From Adineta ricciae (lineage: Eukaryota; Rotifera; Eurotatoria; Adinetida; Adinetidae): 64,000 bases of DNA. Under the pieces are notes generated by a model. It was given only the letters and a program-made list of their open reading frames with translations. It did no database searches and had not been told where the DNA came from. The stretch covers positions 138,206 through 202,205 of the forward strand of contig CAJNOJ010000101.1 in assembly GCA_905250025.1 (NCBI GenBank), in the 5' to 3' direction. This document shows positions 44,031-58,907 of the stretch, piece after piece (position 1 is the first letter of the stretch; each line of letters begins with the position of its first letter). The translations under genes and the position numbers were made by a program.

Positions 44031-44884
44031 ATCCTATTTCGACTTTCGGTCGTCCGGTGACTGCTTGTTGTTTATTTTATAGGTCGAACATTTTGATCAT
44101 TGAGTTTTTTGTTTGTTTAAAATGAAAAACCTTGAATAAACAAGATTGATTCTACAAGCCGATGGATTGAATTCAATAGAGATTGTCTGAATCGATGGTA
44201 CTCTTGAATCTATTAATAACTTTGTTGTGAATTGTGACTGTCACATACATCGGTGGCGTCGAATTTTTGATAGAAATGAAAACCTCAAAGTTCGAGATGT
44301 TCTCTGGTCAATACGCGCTTCTACGTTATACTTTTCACTGCTTGATGCCGATATTTTGCACAGAAGAAGACTTTTACTGTAAGCGATCGCGGAGTATATA
44401 CGTGTGCATGTCTATGGTCATTCTCTATCCAACTCTGACCTGGCTCTATGGAATCTTTCGCAACTCTATGATCGAACGATCATCCTGAACATTATAGACG
44501 ACTTTACAGCCTGTTTTCTTCACTCGAATGATGCTCAAGTCTTCATCGAGAACAAACCATGTATATATAGTCATGTCTATGTGTTGATGATCATAGGTTT
44601 TTCAATCCAATTCTGATTACTGCTGACAATCAACCACCACTGTCACATATACACAATGAATAAAAAAAAGATCAGAAAAAAAGTAACACTAGCCAAAGAA
44701 ACGAAAAGGAAAGACATCAAGGATAGACAAAAAGAAGCGATAAAAACGACGAAGTATTTTCATGAACAACTTTCAAATGTTCTGTTTCTTTTTCTTCTCT
44801 GTTGTATACTGATCACATATAAATATAACAATAATGTATCAGTTGAACAATATCAGTGTATCACTGCGATTATTATCAATTGTT
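44031..44884. other. Intergenic downstream of MED15
   Basis: Contains the 3' end of MED15. The Lys-rich open frame at 44656-44907 overlaps the last MED15 exon and is not accepted as a gene. Nothing else recognised. Confidence 0.5.
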
Positions 44885-47604
44885 CACATAATTGCTTGGA
44901 CGGATAACCGCTAGAAACGAATACAGACATGAGAACGATAATCGCCGAAAAATTCCACTTACCCATATGTTCAAAATATCTGTAATCGAATGTTGAGCTC
45001 GTAGTTTGAACAAGTGCGACACAAACATTGAAGAAACTTTATCAAACAATGGATGTTCATCTAAATATCAAACAGCAGTCTTTCTCCTCATTCTTATTAT
45101 GAAACATTCGCGTTTATTACCTGTAAATTCTAATCGAGGTGGCATTGTTTTCGTCAATGATAGAACCTCCGGTGCTTGCTTTGGATAGAATGTTGTAATA
45201 TATAATCGAAGTGGTGGCATCATTGCATTGTGTTTTCCCGATAATTTACACCGAAGAATAACACTATTTTTACCCAAATATTCGTCATCTTTATCACTTG
45301 TTTTTCTTGTCCGTGAGATTGGCACGCATTCAATCGAATAACTGTCTTCTGGTAATTGGTTGATTTCATCATTGATTCGAGACAGCACTGATGAATGGTG
45401 AATTGCACGAATTTTTGCTATTGGACAATTATTATCATCGTCGAGACGCATCATTCTATTTTGCGATAACAAAGACTATTTCAATGACATCTACGATTAT
45501 GACTTACTTATGTGGAACACCATTGATTACGTCAGTCAATGGCTCGAGATATCGTTTTGTTACAAGCAAACGGTCCTTTTGGTCACGACCAAGAAATTCG
45601 TTTGTTGCCTTTATGCATTGATTAAACACATTAGGTTGAGCCGTATTGGTTGGATTCACCTGTTGTACTCGATTCTAGACGAGTCGGACCATGACGAAGT
45701 CAAGTATTTGAAGAAAAACAAGAATCTTACAGATATTCGCTCGAGCATATCACGATACTGTCTTGCATTGGCCAACGATTCATAAGTTGGATTGTTGACG
45801 AATTGACCGATTTGTTGATAAATCGACTGAACCTGACGAACTTTTTCGTTATTGCCTTCGTTTGAAAATTTCTGAGCTAAGATCTGTAATCGTTGGGCAT
45901 TTTCTTTAAGATACTTAATTAAATTCATGACTTCTTCGTCGGGACTAGAAATATTTCCAATTCCCGAAATACTCGATGGCTGCAATGTACGATTAGCTGG
46001 CGATGAATAATTACCAAGAACTGGTGTTGAACTATTTGTCGATTGTGGTTGTGAATTAGCAGAAAGTGGTCCACTGTTGTTGCTCAAAGGACTTTGTTGG
46101 ATAGTCACATTACTTTGTCTTTACAATGAATGGATAAAATCGTGCATCAGAAATCAGAAAGTGGTTAATCTGATACTTACGGCTGAATTTGAACAGTTGA
46201 TGTTTGACTTGGCGTTGGTATGATAACAACCGACGGTGAAGATGATAATTGTTGAGCTGATAAAGTTGAACGAAGTGTGCTTGTACTGTTATTTGCATTG
46301 CTGTTTAGTGGATTTGCTGACCGAGTTGGTTGTGTCTATACATGTTGACTGGATTATTCTTGTACTAATGGAATCAATGGCAGAATTACTTACCATTAAT
46401 GGTCCCGTTGCTTGTCGAGATAATGTTGTTGTCGTCGTTGCGGCTGTTGTCACTTTGTTTGTTCCTCCATCGATGTTTGACAAAAGGATTCGCTGTAATA
46501 CTACAAACACAAAACGCGTTCTTCAAAATATCAGTTGAGTTCGATAGGTACATACACTGATCACCGTTTGATAGATTATTGGCATTCAAAGAAGTTGCTG
46601 GCGTTGATGATGGATTAGAAACAACATATTGCTGTAAAAGATCATTGGAATTGTTTGTTGATGCTTGTGTTTGAAAGTTAGCTAGATGCACTCAGGGAAT
46701 AGAAACTGGATAAATAAGAGAATAAATATCACTCACTATTTCCTATGAGTGGCCTTTGTCGCGGCACATTTCCTGTTACTAACATTGGATAACGAGATTG
46801 AAGTGTTGAATAGTCATTTTGATTCACGATGTTCATTTGTTGCTGTTGATAACCTTGTCCTTGCGATGTATCAATTGTTGGTGTTGCAGTCTGTTGGGGT
46901 GTTGGCTGGATAGAAGATTGCGAATAAGTGAATGTATTCGTTGGCGCTATGGTTCGTGAAAATTAAAGATCCGTGCACGAGAAAATCAAACGACTTACTC
47001 GGATTGAATTTTGCAGGCTCACGCAACCTTGGCATTTGGTTCAATTGGCCTGTTTGAGGAGTCATCATCGGCCTGTTCGATTGTTGTTGAGCCATAGGAA
47101 ATTGTGTCGGCTGGGTCTGACTGACCATTACACCGTTCGACTGTTGGTTACCATTGACTTGAGCATTTTGCAATGAGCTGTTGTTGTTGTTCTGCTGAAG
47201 TTGACTAGCACGATTTTGAAGCACAGCTACAAACATCAGATGGTATGTCATGAGAAAACGATCTTAACAATAAACTTACTTTGAACCTTTTGAAAATATG
47301 CTTGAACCAATTTGAAATAATCCAACTAGAATAAAAACAACACTTCAATCGTACAATATCACTTGATTAGATCGAATCTACTTTGATTCCGTGTGACTTT
47401 TCATACGCTTGACTTTCAATTTGTTTGGCAGCATCAGCCGAACATCGTGTTATTCTAAACAAACCATCAACATTTTCATTCACTTCATAATTTAAACAGT
47501 TTTTCGTACAGCTTTTGAAATAAAGCTTGCCGCTCGGCTGCTGTGACCATCGTCTGTGTATTCGGGCCTGGTTGTTGTTTCACAGCTGTTGCTTCCGCCA
47601 TCAT
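44885..47604 (-). CDS. MED15: Mediator complex subunit 15 (ARC105-like)
   Basis: Many short exons. The N-terminus carries a KIX-like three-helix domain: TAAERQALFQKLITRCSADA, AKQIESQAYEKSHGIK, then DYFKLVQAYFQKVQ. The middle is Gln/Asn/Ser/Thr-rich and of low complexity (RASQLQQNNNNSSLQNAQVN; VSQTQPTQFPMAQQQ), as in all MED15 proteins. A helical block follows (EEVMNLIKYLKENAQRLQIL). The C-terminal mediator-binding domain has PPLRLYITTFYPKQAPEVLS and closes with LRAQHSITDILNIW joined to RLSVQAIM, matching the family's final helix. MED15 links activators, classically SREBP and Smad factors through the KIX domain, to Mediator and RNA polymerase II. An acceptor lies 3 bases before ATG 47604. Low-complexity exons make some internal borders approximate. 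Confidence 0.88.
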
Positions 47605-47881
47605 ATCTAATTGAGAAAACAAAAGACAAAGTTTGTTTTGACGGAATCAATAATAAAAATCGAATGCTCGTCTTTTTTCTCGATAAAGAAAAGTCTCTCT
47701 CTCTTTTGCGATTCTCGTTTCGAATAGTCATAATAATAACAATGACACAAGCACAGTGGTAAGACAACAAGCAATAGCAGAATGAAGAACAAAATTAAAT
47801 ATCGTAAATTTCTATACAGAACAAAAAGAAAGAAGAAAAAGGAAACAGAAAATAATTGATCTATGGTTGAACAGAATGAGA

Positions 47882-50800
47882 TTAAATACGAGGACATTGA
47901 GCTCTTATATGACTTGGATCTCCACATATGAAGCAAAATCTTCGTGAGTTATTTGGATGATAAGAACGATTGAAATTGGTCGATTGTTGGTATGTATTTG
48001 TGTGATAAGCGAATGCTGGATAAATCATCGGTTGGTCATTGGAATATGGTTGTGTCCAAATACGTTGTGGTGGTAAAGTTGGATAGGGATATGCATATCC
48101 ATTAGTTGGATAATAATGCTGTGGATTGAAAGAATATTGAGAATAATTGGCATTGGGAGGAATATTTGAATATAATGGATAAGAATTATTTATTAACATT
48201 TGATGTTGCTGTTGAGGAAGATTTACTCGTTTTAGTCGTTCTTTTTCATTTGCTAGTGTGATTAATTTTGGACAACGCTTACGAATGTGATATGGTCCTT
48301 TACATTCAGGACAGCGTTTTGGAGCATTGCTTGGACATAGATCAGCAACATTGAATAGAGTTGACTATATGAAGACAAAACAAATTCATTCAAAATGATG
48401 ATTGAATCAGATGAATTACTTCGATTAAATCGACATCTGACGTTGAACTATCAATGTCTTTGGATTGCACACCAAATTGTTGTCGAGCACGAATTAAAAC
48501 TCGTCGAATCATCGTCCAATCTAAACAGCGAATTGAGCTTCACTGATTACGTATATCATCTTCTCTTCTTTTTTACTTCGAACGGATAAACCACCGGCTA
48601 AGTTATGACTCAGTTCAAACGGATCTTCGATTGCAATTGTTTGTCGAAACCATCCTTTTTCATGTTTCGATAAAGGTTCTTTTTGTCGGATTGTCACAAT
48701 ATGCTCATCATAGTTGAATTGTTCGGTGTAAAAACGCAGAAATTCAACCCATAATGCTCCGACGGACAAATCATTTTCACTCTTCCACAGGGTATTCTAA
48801 AGAACATCAAAGATTGTCTTTATCGAATCGTTTTACAACAATTTCTACGTACAAGTTTCGATAAATCTTCATAGAAGTACACATTCCATACGGAACATTT
48901 TTTGAGCATCAGATCTTTCTTTGTCGGATCATCACTAAGCTAAAAAAAGGCAAGTAAGACGAACCAATGACAAAGAATGCTTATCGAAAGAAACAGAAAA
49001 CAAACTTGTTGTAGGACAGGTAAAACTGGCGGTTGAGTCTGTTGAAGAAAATGAATGACCATTAATATGTATGCATAACTTGACAACGTTCCACGACTTG
49101 CATCAGCTATATCACATGACTAGAACAATTGCGGGAATATGATTATGGTGAAGATGACATTCATGTGTTTCTACCTTTGTCAAATGTTTGATCATATAAC
49201 CAAGTTGAGAAACTCGTGGATCAATTTTCGTATAAGTTTTCAACAATCGAGTGTTTTCAATTGCCTACAAGCAAGACAAACTTTGAACGTCGAAATGAGG
49301 CTGATATATTTACAAGCATGTTATGGAAACTGATATCGATTTCGATTTGTAATCGTCGATGCTTGGAACGGATGATTGGCACCTTTGCATGTAAAACCGG
49401 TTGAACATTTTCGAATGTGTCTGCATTCAATCTCATTGATCTCAACAGCTTTCTCATCACTTGAATTACTTCATCGGTCTAATCAAAGGGAAAACGAACT
49501 GAAAAGTACCTCAGAGGATCTAGTACAAACATTTTCTTCGTGCTGATCTTTGAAAACAATGCAAACGTCAAGGTCGCTTTGTCGAAAACCAAATCCATTA
49601 TAGAATGACCCAAACGCATGTAGATTACAATCAGGATAATCTTTTTCAAACTGCTTTTGTAGTTGTTTCAAGATTCGCTCACGATTTTCAATATCCGTTG
49701 CTGTCGGTTGACATCGTTCTAAAAAAGCGGTCAGATAAAGTTCCAAAGAAAAGCGAAGAGAGAATGTCTACCTGTGACCTGGTGGCATACTCGGGAGAGA
49801 ATGGCGAGCCATTCTTGTGTGAGCTCTGGTAGATCGATAAGATTTGGAACGATTAGATCTGGACATTCGGATTTTAAATGACCAACACCATTACATGTTG
49901 TACAAACGAATGGTGCACCCTGAAGGAGAAGGAAATAAATTGAATCGAAGTAAGGTCAAAAGATGAATCATACTTGTTCAGCATGGAAATTGTCGGCTTG
50001 AAAATCATAAAATAACTCAGAAGGTGACGGCTCTTGTGAAGATGAATCTACCGATTCATTGACCACATTTTCTGCAAAAATAACAACATATATACAATAT
50101 GGTGAATTGATTTTGACTTGTTGGAGTCAAAGCGAAAATGTGACACACACTGTTACATTGTCATTCTCGTATTCTCTCAGCAAAGTGCATCTATATTTTC
50201 ATTGTATTTTTGCGTGAGCTTCTCGTTGAGATTATTTCAATACCTGGTTCTCTGCCAGATGTCGCCATTGATGTATCGTTCACTTTTTCATCTTCGCAAG
50301 TTGACGAAAACGATTGTTCACTAAAATTATCAAGAGAAAATCGCTAACAAGAAAGAATTCAGTTTGCGAACTTACATTGTTGATGATTTTTCATTATCGA
50401 TTTGAAGTTCCCGAAAATCTGTATTGAAATTCTCGTCTTCTTCATTAACCGAAATGATTTTGTTAAGTAGAACATTCTGCTCATCGTCATTCGCGTCCAT
50501 AGTTTCGAAATTTTGTTCTAAATCATGCTGAAATGCTTCTTCAACTTCATTCTCTTGACTACTCTCTATCTGTTGGTTGACCATCGCGTTCAATTTAATC
50601 AAAGGTTCAGATAATTTCTGATCGAATGCCTTCTTGTAACAATCTCTCACACGATTTTGTCGAATATTTACATCCCGAACGATTGTTGTCGGTAAACGTT
50701 TATAAAATAATTGATACGAGTTATGCAAACCATTGCTTGGAGCTATACTCGGAATTTCATTTTCATCTTCAGCAATAACTTCGATCCAATCATCGTCAGT

Positions 50801-52337
50801 CGTAGATGAATTTACTTGAGGTTTTCTAATTTTTTTCTGTTTTCGCCCGAAATAGTTCAATGCAGTATTCAAAGTATCACGAAAATAGTTTAATGATCGA
50901 GCCGCCTGCATTGTTTGGCATAAGCTTCGTTTGATATCCGTGGGATCTAAAAGAAAAGTCGGGTATAGATATGGATCGGCTTTGTTTTACCTTCGACAAG
51001 TAGTTTTCGACTATGCCAATTTTTATCAATCTTTACAACTGGCATTCGCGTTTGAATTGAAACAACGAATTGCTTGGAATTAAATGTCTTCATATAATAA
51101 GAAAGCAACTGAAGAAACAGCATTTCAACATTAGTTGTGTTTGCTGATTTCCATTCTCGAGAATATTCATTACCAAACCGAAAGAATTCCGAATATTGAT
51201 TTTCATTCAATGTTATTGGTACATGATCAATTCCATATATCTATTCAGGTAGTAGAACATCAAATCAATGAGAAAAAGCATTCGTATCAACATACGTATT
51301 CGTGTAAACATGGTAAAACCGGAGGCTCGACTTGCTGAAGAAAATGAATCACCATGAGATGAAAGACAATTGGATGAAGTGTACCGAAATCTGGCTTATC
51401 GATATTACATATCTAAAGACAAGATTAGTCAACCTAAGAAACGATTTAAGTGTTAATTTTACTTTCGCAAGTATTCGAAATAGACGAAGTAGTTTGATGA
51501 GACGCGAATCAAATTTTGTATATAGTCGAATTAATTTCGAGAGATGAATTCCACGAATGTATCCAGACGTTATTCGAACACGCATATTCGGTTCATTAAT
51601 GATCAAATCAAGGCAAGATGGTTTATGTTCAGTATCAATTCGAGCTTCTTTACACAAATCTTTGACAGAAAGAACAAAACAGTTCGAAGTTTTTCCAATT
51701 CATCCTAATTTCATACCGCTTTTAGTGATAATATCAAGTAATTCTTTCAAAGTATCATATTGTAATATTTGTTTAAATTGCACATCAATATCCATAATTC
51801 CAGGCTTTTCCAAACAACATTCGAATAGTAGAGATCCATAGAGAGTTATTTGACAATCTGAAAAACTCTTGGTAATATGAAATTTTCTCAATTGTTGTTT
51901 CGTACCTGGTCGTGTAGACAGGATCAATTGATGTAATTTATTGAAAACAACTTGTCGTACTTTGTAACTATTTTCTGATAAAATTCGTTCATGAAGAATC
52001 TTATTAAAAGCAATTTGTAATGCATTTAAATGTTCCGATGTTGGTTCGCAAATGTCAATTGTCGATCGACCAATGTCATTCTAAACAAAATAAGACACAC
52101 ATTTTCAAGTTAATCATCGCGTGTTTTACTTTTACAGGTGAGCCATCGATATGTTCGTCATGCGATCGTGCTAATAAGATTTAAAAAGAGAAATTTCAAT
52201 TGAAAAAATCTTGTAATTTGTTAGTTACAGCTATCAATTCGTTGAATGTTTTGACGTTTTCTTCTCGGTTGATTTATCGATCGAGCATCAAGACATTCGA
52301 GTAGTGGCCGTGAATTTCTTAGAAGTTCTTCATTCAT
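47882..52337 (-). CDS. TUT4/TUT7-like: Terminal uridylyltransferase, TUT4/TUT7 type
   Basis: A multi-exon gene with the two-lobed plan of TUT4/7. The N-terminal half has a degenerate nucleotidyltransferase domain ([20 protein letters not shown], Asp-poor) and its associated domain. A CCHC knuckle ([17 protein letters not shown] type) introduces the active half, which has [20 protein letters not shown] with the G-S and D-x-D metal residues, a third Asp in [30 protein letters not shown], and the PAP-associated segment [20 protein letters not shown]. Two further CCHC knuckles ([30 protein letters not shown]) flank a Tyr/Pro/Asn-rich C-terminus. Such enzymes add uridines to mRNA tails and pre-let-7, promoting decay. 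Two broken partial copies lie in this window. The start (ATG 52337) follows a CAG acceptor by 4 bases. Confidence 0.9.
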
Positions 52338-52695
52338 TTCTCTGAAATAAGAAGTTTTCAGCTATCATGTCTTTGTCGATTGATAAATAACACGCAAACA
52401 TACGTTTTGTTCTTGCTTTTTGTATTCTTTTCTTCCCTTGGAATATTTCTTGTCGTTGAGATTTAAAAGCCAATGAGATTAAAGTATAGATGACATCTAT
52501 ATAAAAGAGAAGACAACAATAAATTTTTTCCGAAAACTCGAATAGAAAACTTTGCCTAGTTTTGATTTTTGATGAAAGATCTTCTCGACAGAGAAAATAT
52601 TTCACCTATCGACTGACGAACATAACTTAGTAACGATCAATCGTAATGAAAAATATGACTGATTCGGATCAGAATGAATTGATGCAGAGTTAAGA
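52338..52695. other. Divergent intergenic region, TUTase / coiled-coil gene
   Basis: Short shared upstream region. On the minus strand 52605-52425 stays open and Lys/Arg-rich, with a donor GTATGT; it may be a 5' leader exon of the TUTase, but joining it to the coding exon breaks frame. Confidence 0.45.
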
Positions 52696-55600
52696 ATGAG
52701 TTTAACATCTAAACGACAATTACCAAGTGTCAATAGCGAAAAACTTCGACAAATCAACTCTGTCTTAGCCGTAAATTCAATTTACAATTCGATTTTCATA
52801 TGCTATTTTCGTTGTTTATCGTTTAGAGTACCGAAGACGATTTACGTAATGCTCAGTATAATTTGAAGACATTAAAACAAGCAAGATTGAGTTTAGCGGA
52901 TTCAGTAAGGAGATTCTGGTGGATGCACTCTTAGTAATTGTTTTTTTTTAAAGTTGAAATCCAATGATAGAATATCGACATCGACAAATAGTGAAGAGAG
53001 TGATCGAACAATAACAAAAGCACAAGTGTAAGCCTTGAAATGAACAAGTGTTATAAATTTTGCTTTTAGAATTGACCGAGATTCCAGTGAACGAATGAAT
53101 CCGATCATTGAAAGAGTAAGTTTTATTATCATTGATATGTTGACGAACACTTCTCAGCAGGTGGTTCAATCTCGTTTCGATCGACGTTTATTGGAAATTG
53201 AACGTGAATTGCAACAACAACGAAGATTTACAATGCATCAGAGAGACGAAAGATCGTTCGGATTTCGAATCGAGCCGAATCATTTAACGGTAGTTGAGCA
53301 TTCTTTATTCTTACTTCATGAAATAGTGTCTTCGCTTTAGAATGAATCTCAAGTTGGAGAATATCAAGGCAAGAAAAATACTTTAACACAACAGGTAATT
53401 AATTGAGTTTCCTGTTGCAAGCGAAATACATTACAACTGTTACAAATCCACGTCTTTTAGAATTCGACAAATCTACGTGAATGTGCGAAAACCATTCGAG
53501 AAAATGTAGGAACCATTCTAGCAATTATCTGATCAATTTTAGCGATGCGTGTTCTCTAGGTTATGCAATACACTGATGAATTGATGCGAAGTGATGTGAC
53601 ACCAACGTCTAAAGACGACGATGTGTTGTCGCTCTTAAATCGACGACGCAGAATCGGTTAGATTTGACTTTCTATTTGTCTTGCTCTCTATAGTATCACT
53701 TCTAGAACCGGACTCAATTCGATCAGAAAATGAGTATTTACTTCAACATCAGAATATGCTTTCGAAGTCCACGACATTGAACGAAATGATCCATTTCAAG
53801 AAAGAATATGAGAAAAGCGAACAACAACGTGTACAACTATTTGAACAAGTAGAAGTATGTGAAAATGTTTTGTAAAGAAATGATCTCGAAAGGCATTATA
53901 ATTTAGTCACTAAGACAAACTTGTGATCAGAAAGACAAACTTCTTTCAAAGACTTTACTCGAAATGAAAGAAGTTAATGAAAACTGTGATACATGCGAAC
54001 GACAAAATCATAAATTACAACATGATCTCACTTTAGCCTTGGAAAGATTAGAACAAATGACTCAACAAGCTGAGCATTTTGCTCAAGAATCAATGAATTC
54101 ACAAAAGTTATTAGCAGATTCTGAACAAAAACGAGAAGAATATCGAATTCAATCTCAAGAAGCAACGAAACAGTAATGAAAAAATCATCGATATTATTTC
54201 ATTTCAATTCAACGATTCATTTAGATGGAAAGCTCGAGTACATAAATTTGAGAAAGACATCGAACGATATAAACTTGATTCAACACATTTGACTGAAAAG
54301 AACGAACAATTATTGAAAGAAATCGACAATCACAAGTCACAAAATTCCAATCTACGAGATCAGATCTCGAAACTCGAGACAAACATCACTGATGCAAAAG
54401 TAAGAAAACATTTCAAAATCGAAATCCATTGTTTTTACTGAACTTTTTCATAGCTAAATTACAATCAATTAGAAGAACAATACAAACGAAAAGAAAATGA
54501 TGTAAGTTAACATTTCGTTGTTTACATAAAACTTCGATTATTGACAATAGATTATTCAACTGCAAGACATTCGTTCTTCTCAGCACGATGAGCTTGCATC
54601 ACTCAAAGAAACAGTCAATGAAGTAAGTCGCACATAATCGAGACACTAAGAAGCAAATATCTCCAAGAGAAAAGTCCCGAAGGACTGTTAGAGATGAAGA
54701 ATGTCTGGATCTAAAACAGTTGTTATTGTTGTTTTAAGCTTACAAGTCAAATTTCAATCCAACGTCAACGTTTATTGCAATTGGACAGAGAAAAGGAAGA
54801 TTTTCAACAACGATTACAAGATGAACTTGAGCATCGAAATCATTGTGATTTGAAATTGAAGCATTACGAAGTTTGATTCGATTCATTCGTTTGTTTTTAT
54901 GATTGTTCTCATCTTTAGAACGATATCGAAACGGCAACTACAACTCGTTCGCAATTACAAAAACAAATTCAGAGCTTAGAAATCGAACGAAAGGTGAGAA
55001 CTAATCATTTTTCGTTCGAAATTTCACATTTCATCTGTAGAATTTGATACAAAAAGTGAAAGAACTTGAATTCGATAAAGATTTATTATCCGAAGAGAAA
55101 GTCAGGTTACTTTCCATCGAAAGTGATTATCAACAAATCAAGGTTTGCTCATCATTTACATCAAATTATTCTCATTTTCATATTTCAGCTACAATTATCT
55201 GATGAAAAAGTTCGAGTCAGTGCTTTGCAACGATATGAAAATGAACAAAGAAAAGAAATCGAAAGGCTTCAAGATAAATCTAATAAATATGAAGATGAAA
55301 CCATTCAAAAGCAACATTTCATTGAAACTTTATCAAGAGAACTTCAAGAAAAAGTAAACAACAATCACAGATCTATTTTACAAGTCATTCGTTACATGTT
55401 GTTTTAGTGTCGAACAATTACCGAATTAGAATTCAAGTAGTATTTCGGAATATTGTGTTTTTTCCTACTTTCAAATCATCTTTTTTATAGAATCAATAAG
55501 TTAACAGTCGAAATAAACAATCAAAAGAACTGTATGAACAAAAAGGATGATGAATACCAAGTATGATGACGAATCTTTTTTACTATTTTATGAATATAAA

Positions 55601-56638
55601 CTGTGATTTGTTTAGCATACTCTTCAAATGATTTATAATGAAATTGTTCAATGTACAGAATCTTTATCGAACAATTCCAGTCAACCATTTCGAATTCAAC
55701 CAGCAGTAAATCCTCGCGATGATATCGAGGTTTGGACAAGCAAACTAAAAGTAAAGAATGAATTTTGTTTTAATTTATTTTTCATGTTGATCTCGATGTT
55801 TCAAGGCTCATTTCACTTGGTTCAAACAAGAATTAGAACTTCATCAAGATGAAAAGAAGCAACTTCGTCAGGATCTTCATAACACATTGTTAGATTGTGA
55901 AGCTGATCGAGTCTATTTTGCTTCGGAATTAGCCAAACGGGAAGTTCTCATCAATAAAATGACTATGGATGATTGTCAACGAAAATCCAATGAATACACA
56001 AGATTTGATCTACAAATCGAATTCAATCAACATCAAATTCTGACTGAAGTTTGTTCTTCGATTCTTTTCTCAGATATTTCACAAGATTTTTGATTTGATT
56101 TAGGATGAAAGAGAACATATTGATGATCGTTATCGACAGTAAGATAATCTTTATTGATTTCGAGATTTAATTTCCATTTAAACGAATCCCATCTGAGAAT
56201 CGGTGGCATCTGATCAATGAATGACGTCGATTGAAAGAAGAAGAGTTTGTTCTTTTTTTGAGTTGAAAATGGAAATCTGCGATAATAATATTCTCTTCTC
56301 AGCTATCAAGTAAAGAATGTCTTTACTTTGTTGAATAGCTCAACTGTGATTTCTATGCACAAATGATCAGTATTAATATAATCAATCATCAGTTTTTAAC
56401 CAGTTCACTTTGAAAACAAGATTTCACCTGAGAATCAAAGAATTTTCTGTTCATACTTGTGTAGTCCTATTGATACTATACATTTGTTAATCCGACTGCA
56501 CTCGATCGCGTATAACAACTTGTGATTGATTGATTTTTAGTGAATCGATCTTAATTCTCTGCATATTTTAGGTTTCAAATGTTGATTGATTCTGCTAAAC
56601 ACGAATTACAAACAGCAAAAATACAACTCTCAAATTAA
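52696..56638 (+). CDS. Long coiled-coil protein, possibly ciliary or centrosomal
   Basis: About 20 small exons separated by introns of roughly 45-70 bp (the last intron is about 430 bp). The start MSLTSKRQLPSVNSEKLRQI joins in phase to STEDDLRNAQYNLKTLKQAR. The protein is coiled coil almost throughout: FDRRLLEIERELQQQRRF, ENCDTCERQNHKLQHDLTLA, EKDIERYKLDSTHLTEKNEQ, ELEFDKDLLSEEKVRLLSIE. Near the C-terminus are DDIEVWTSKLKAHFTWFKQE and a final helix FQMLIDSAKHELQTAKIQL. I could not name the family. A structural role at centrosome, cilium or sperm tail would fit a coiled coil lying 158 bp upstream of TTLL9 on the same strand, but the neighbour is weak evidence. Internal borders are approximate. 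Confidence 0.7.
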
Positions 56639-56796
56639 TATGTACAAAATAACTCTTATGTGTTTTGTTTTTTTTCGACATTGTACACAGATTTGTCATT
56701 ATTCTTCCAAGTTTATCTTTCCACTTATTTTGTCTTCCGTAGTTTAGGAAAATTGATCTTTTAGTACATTGCTGTCACTTTTGTTTAGATATTTGT

Positions 56797-58703
<1,907 letters not shown>

Positions 58704-58907
58704 CGTTATATTTTAATTTGTTTTTTTTTCTTCTAACTAGTCGAATTGTAAATAAACATGCCCAGTTGATATAAAATCTAGATGTGCCTTCGTTATACGA
58801 GAAGAGTGATGCTCATGTGGCTTTTTCTTCGTCCGATACGTTGAACGAACCTCATCAAAGTTCAATCATTTCGATTTTTCTTGAACGTCTATCTGATACC
58901 TTCTTCA

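Noticed and set aside
44656-44907. Lys-rich 83-residue open frame
   Set aside because: Overlaps the last exon of MED15 on the other strand, has no relatives I recognise and is compositionally simple.
46236-46538. Plus-strand Val-rich open frame over MED15
   Set aside because: Antisense of Thr/Asn/Ser-rich MED15 exons.
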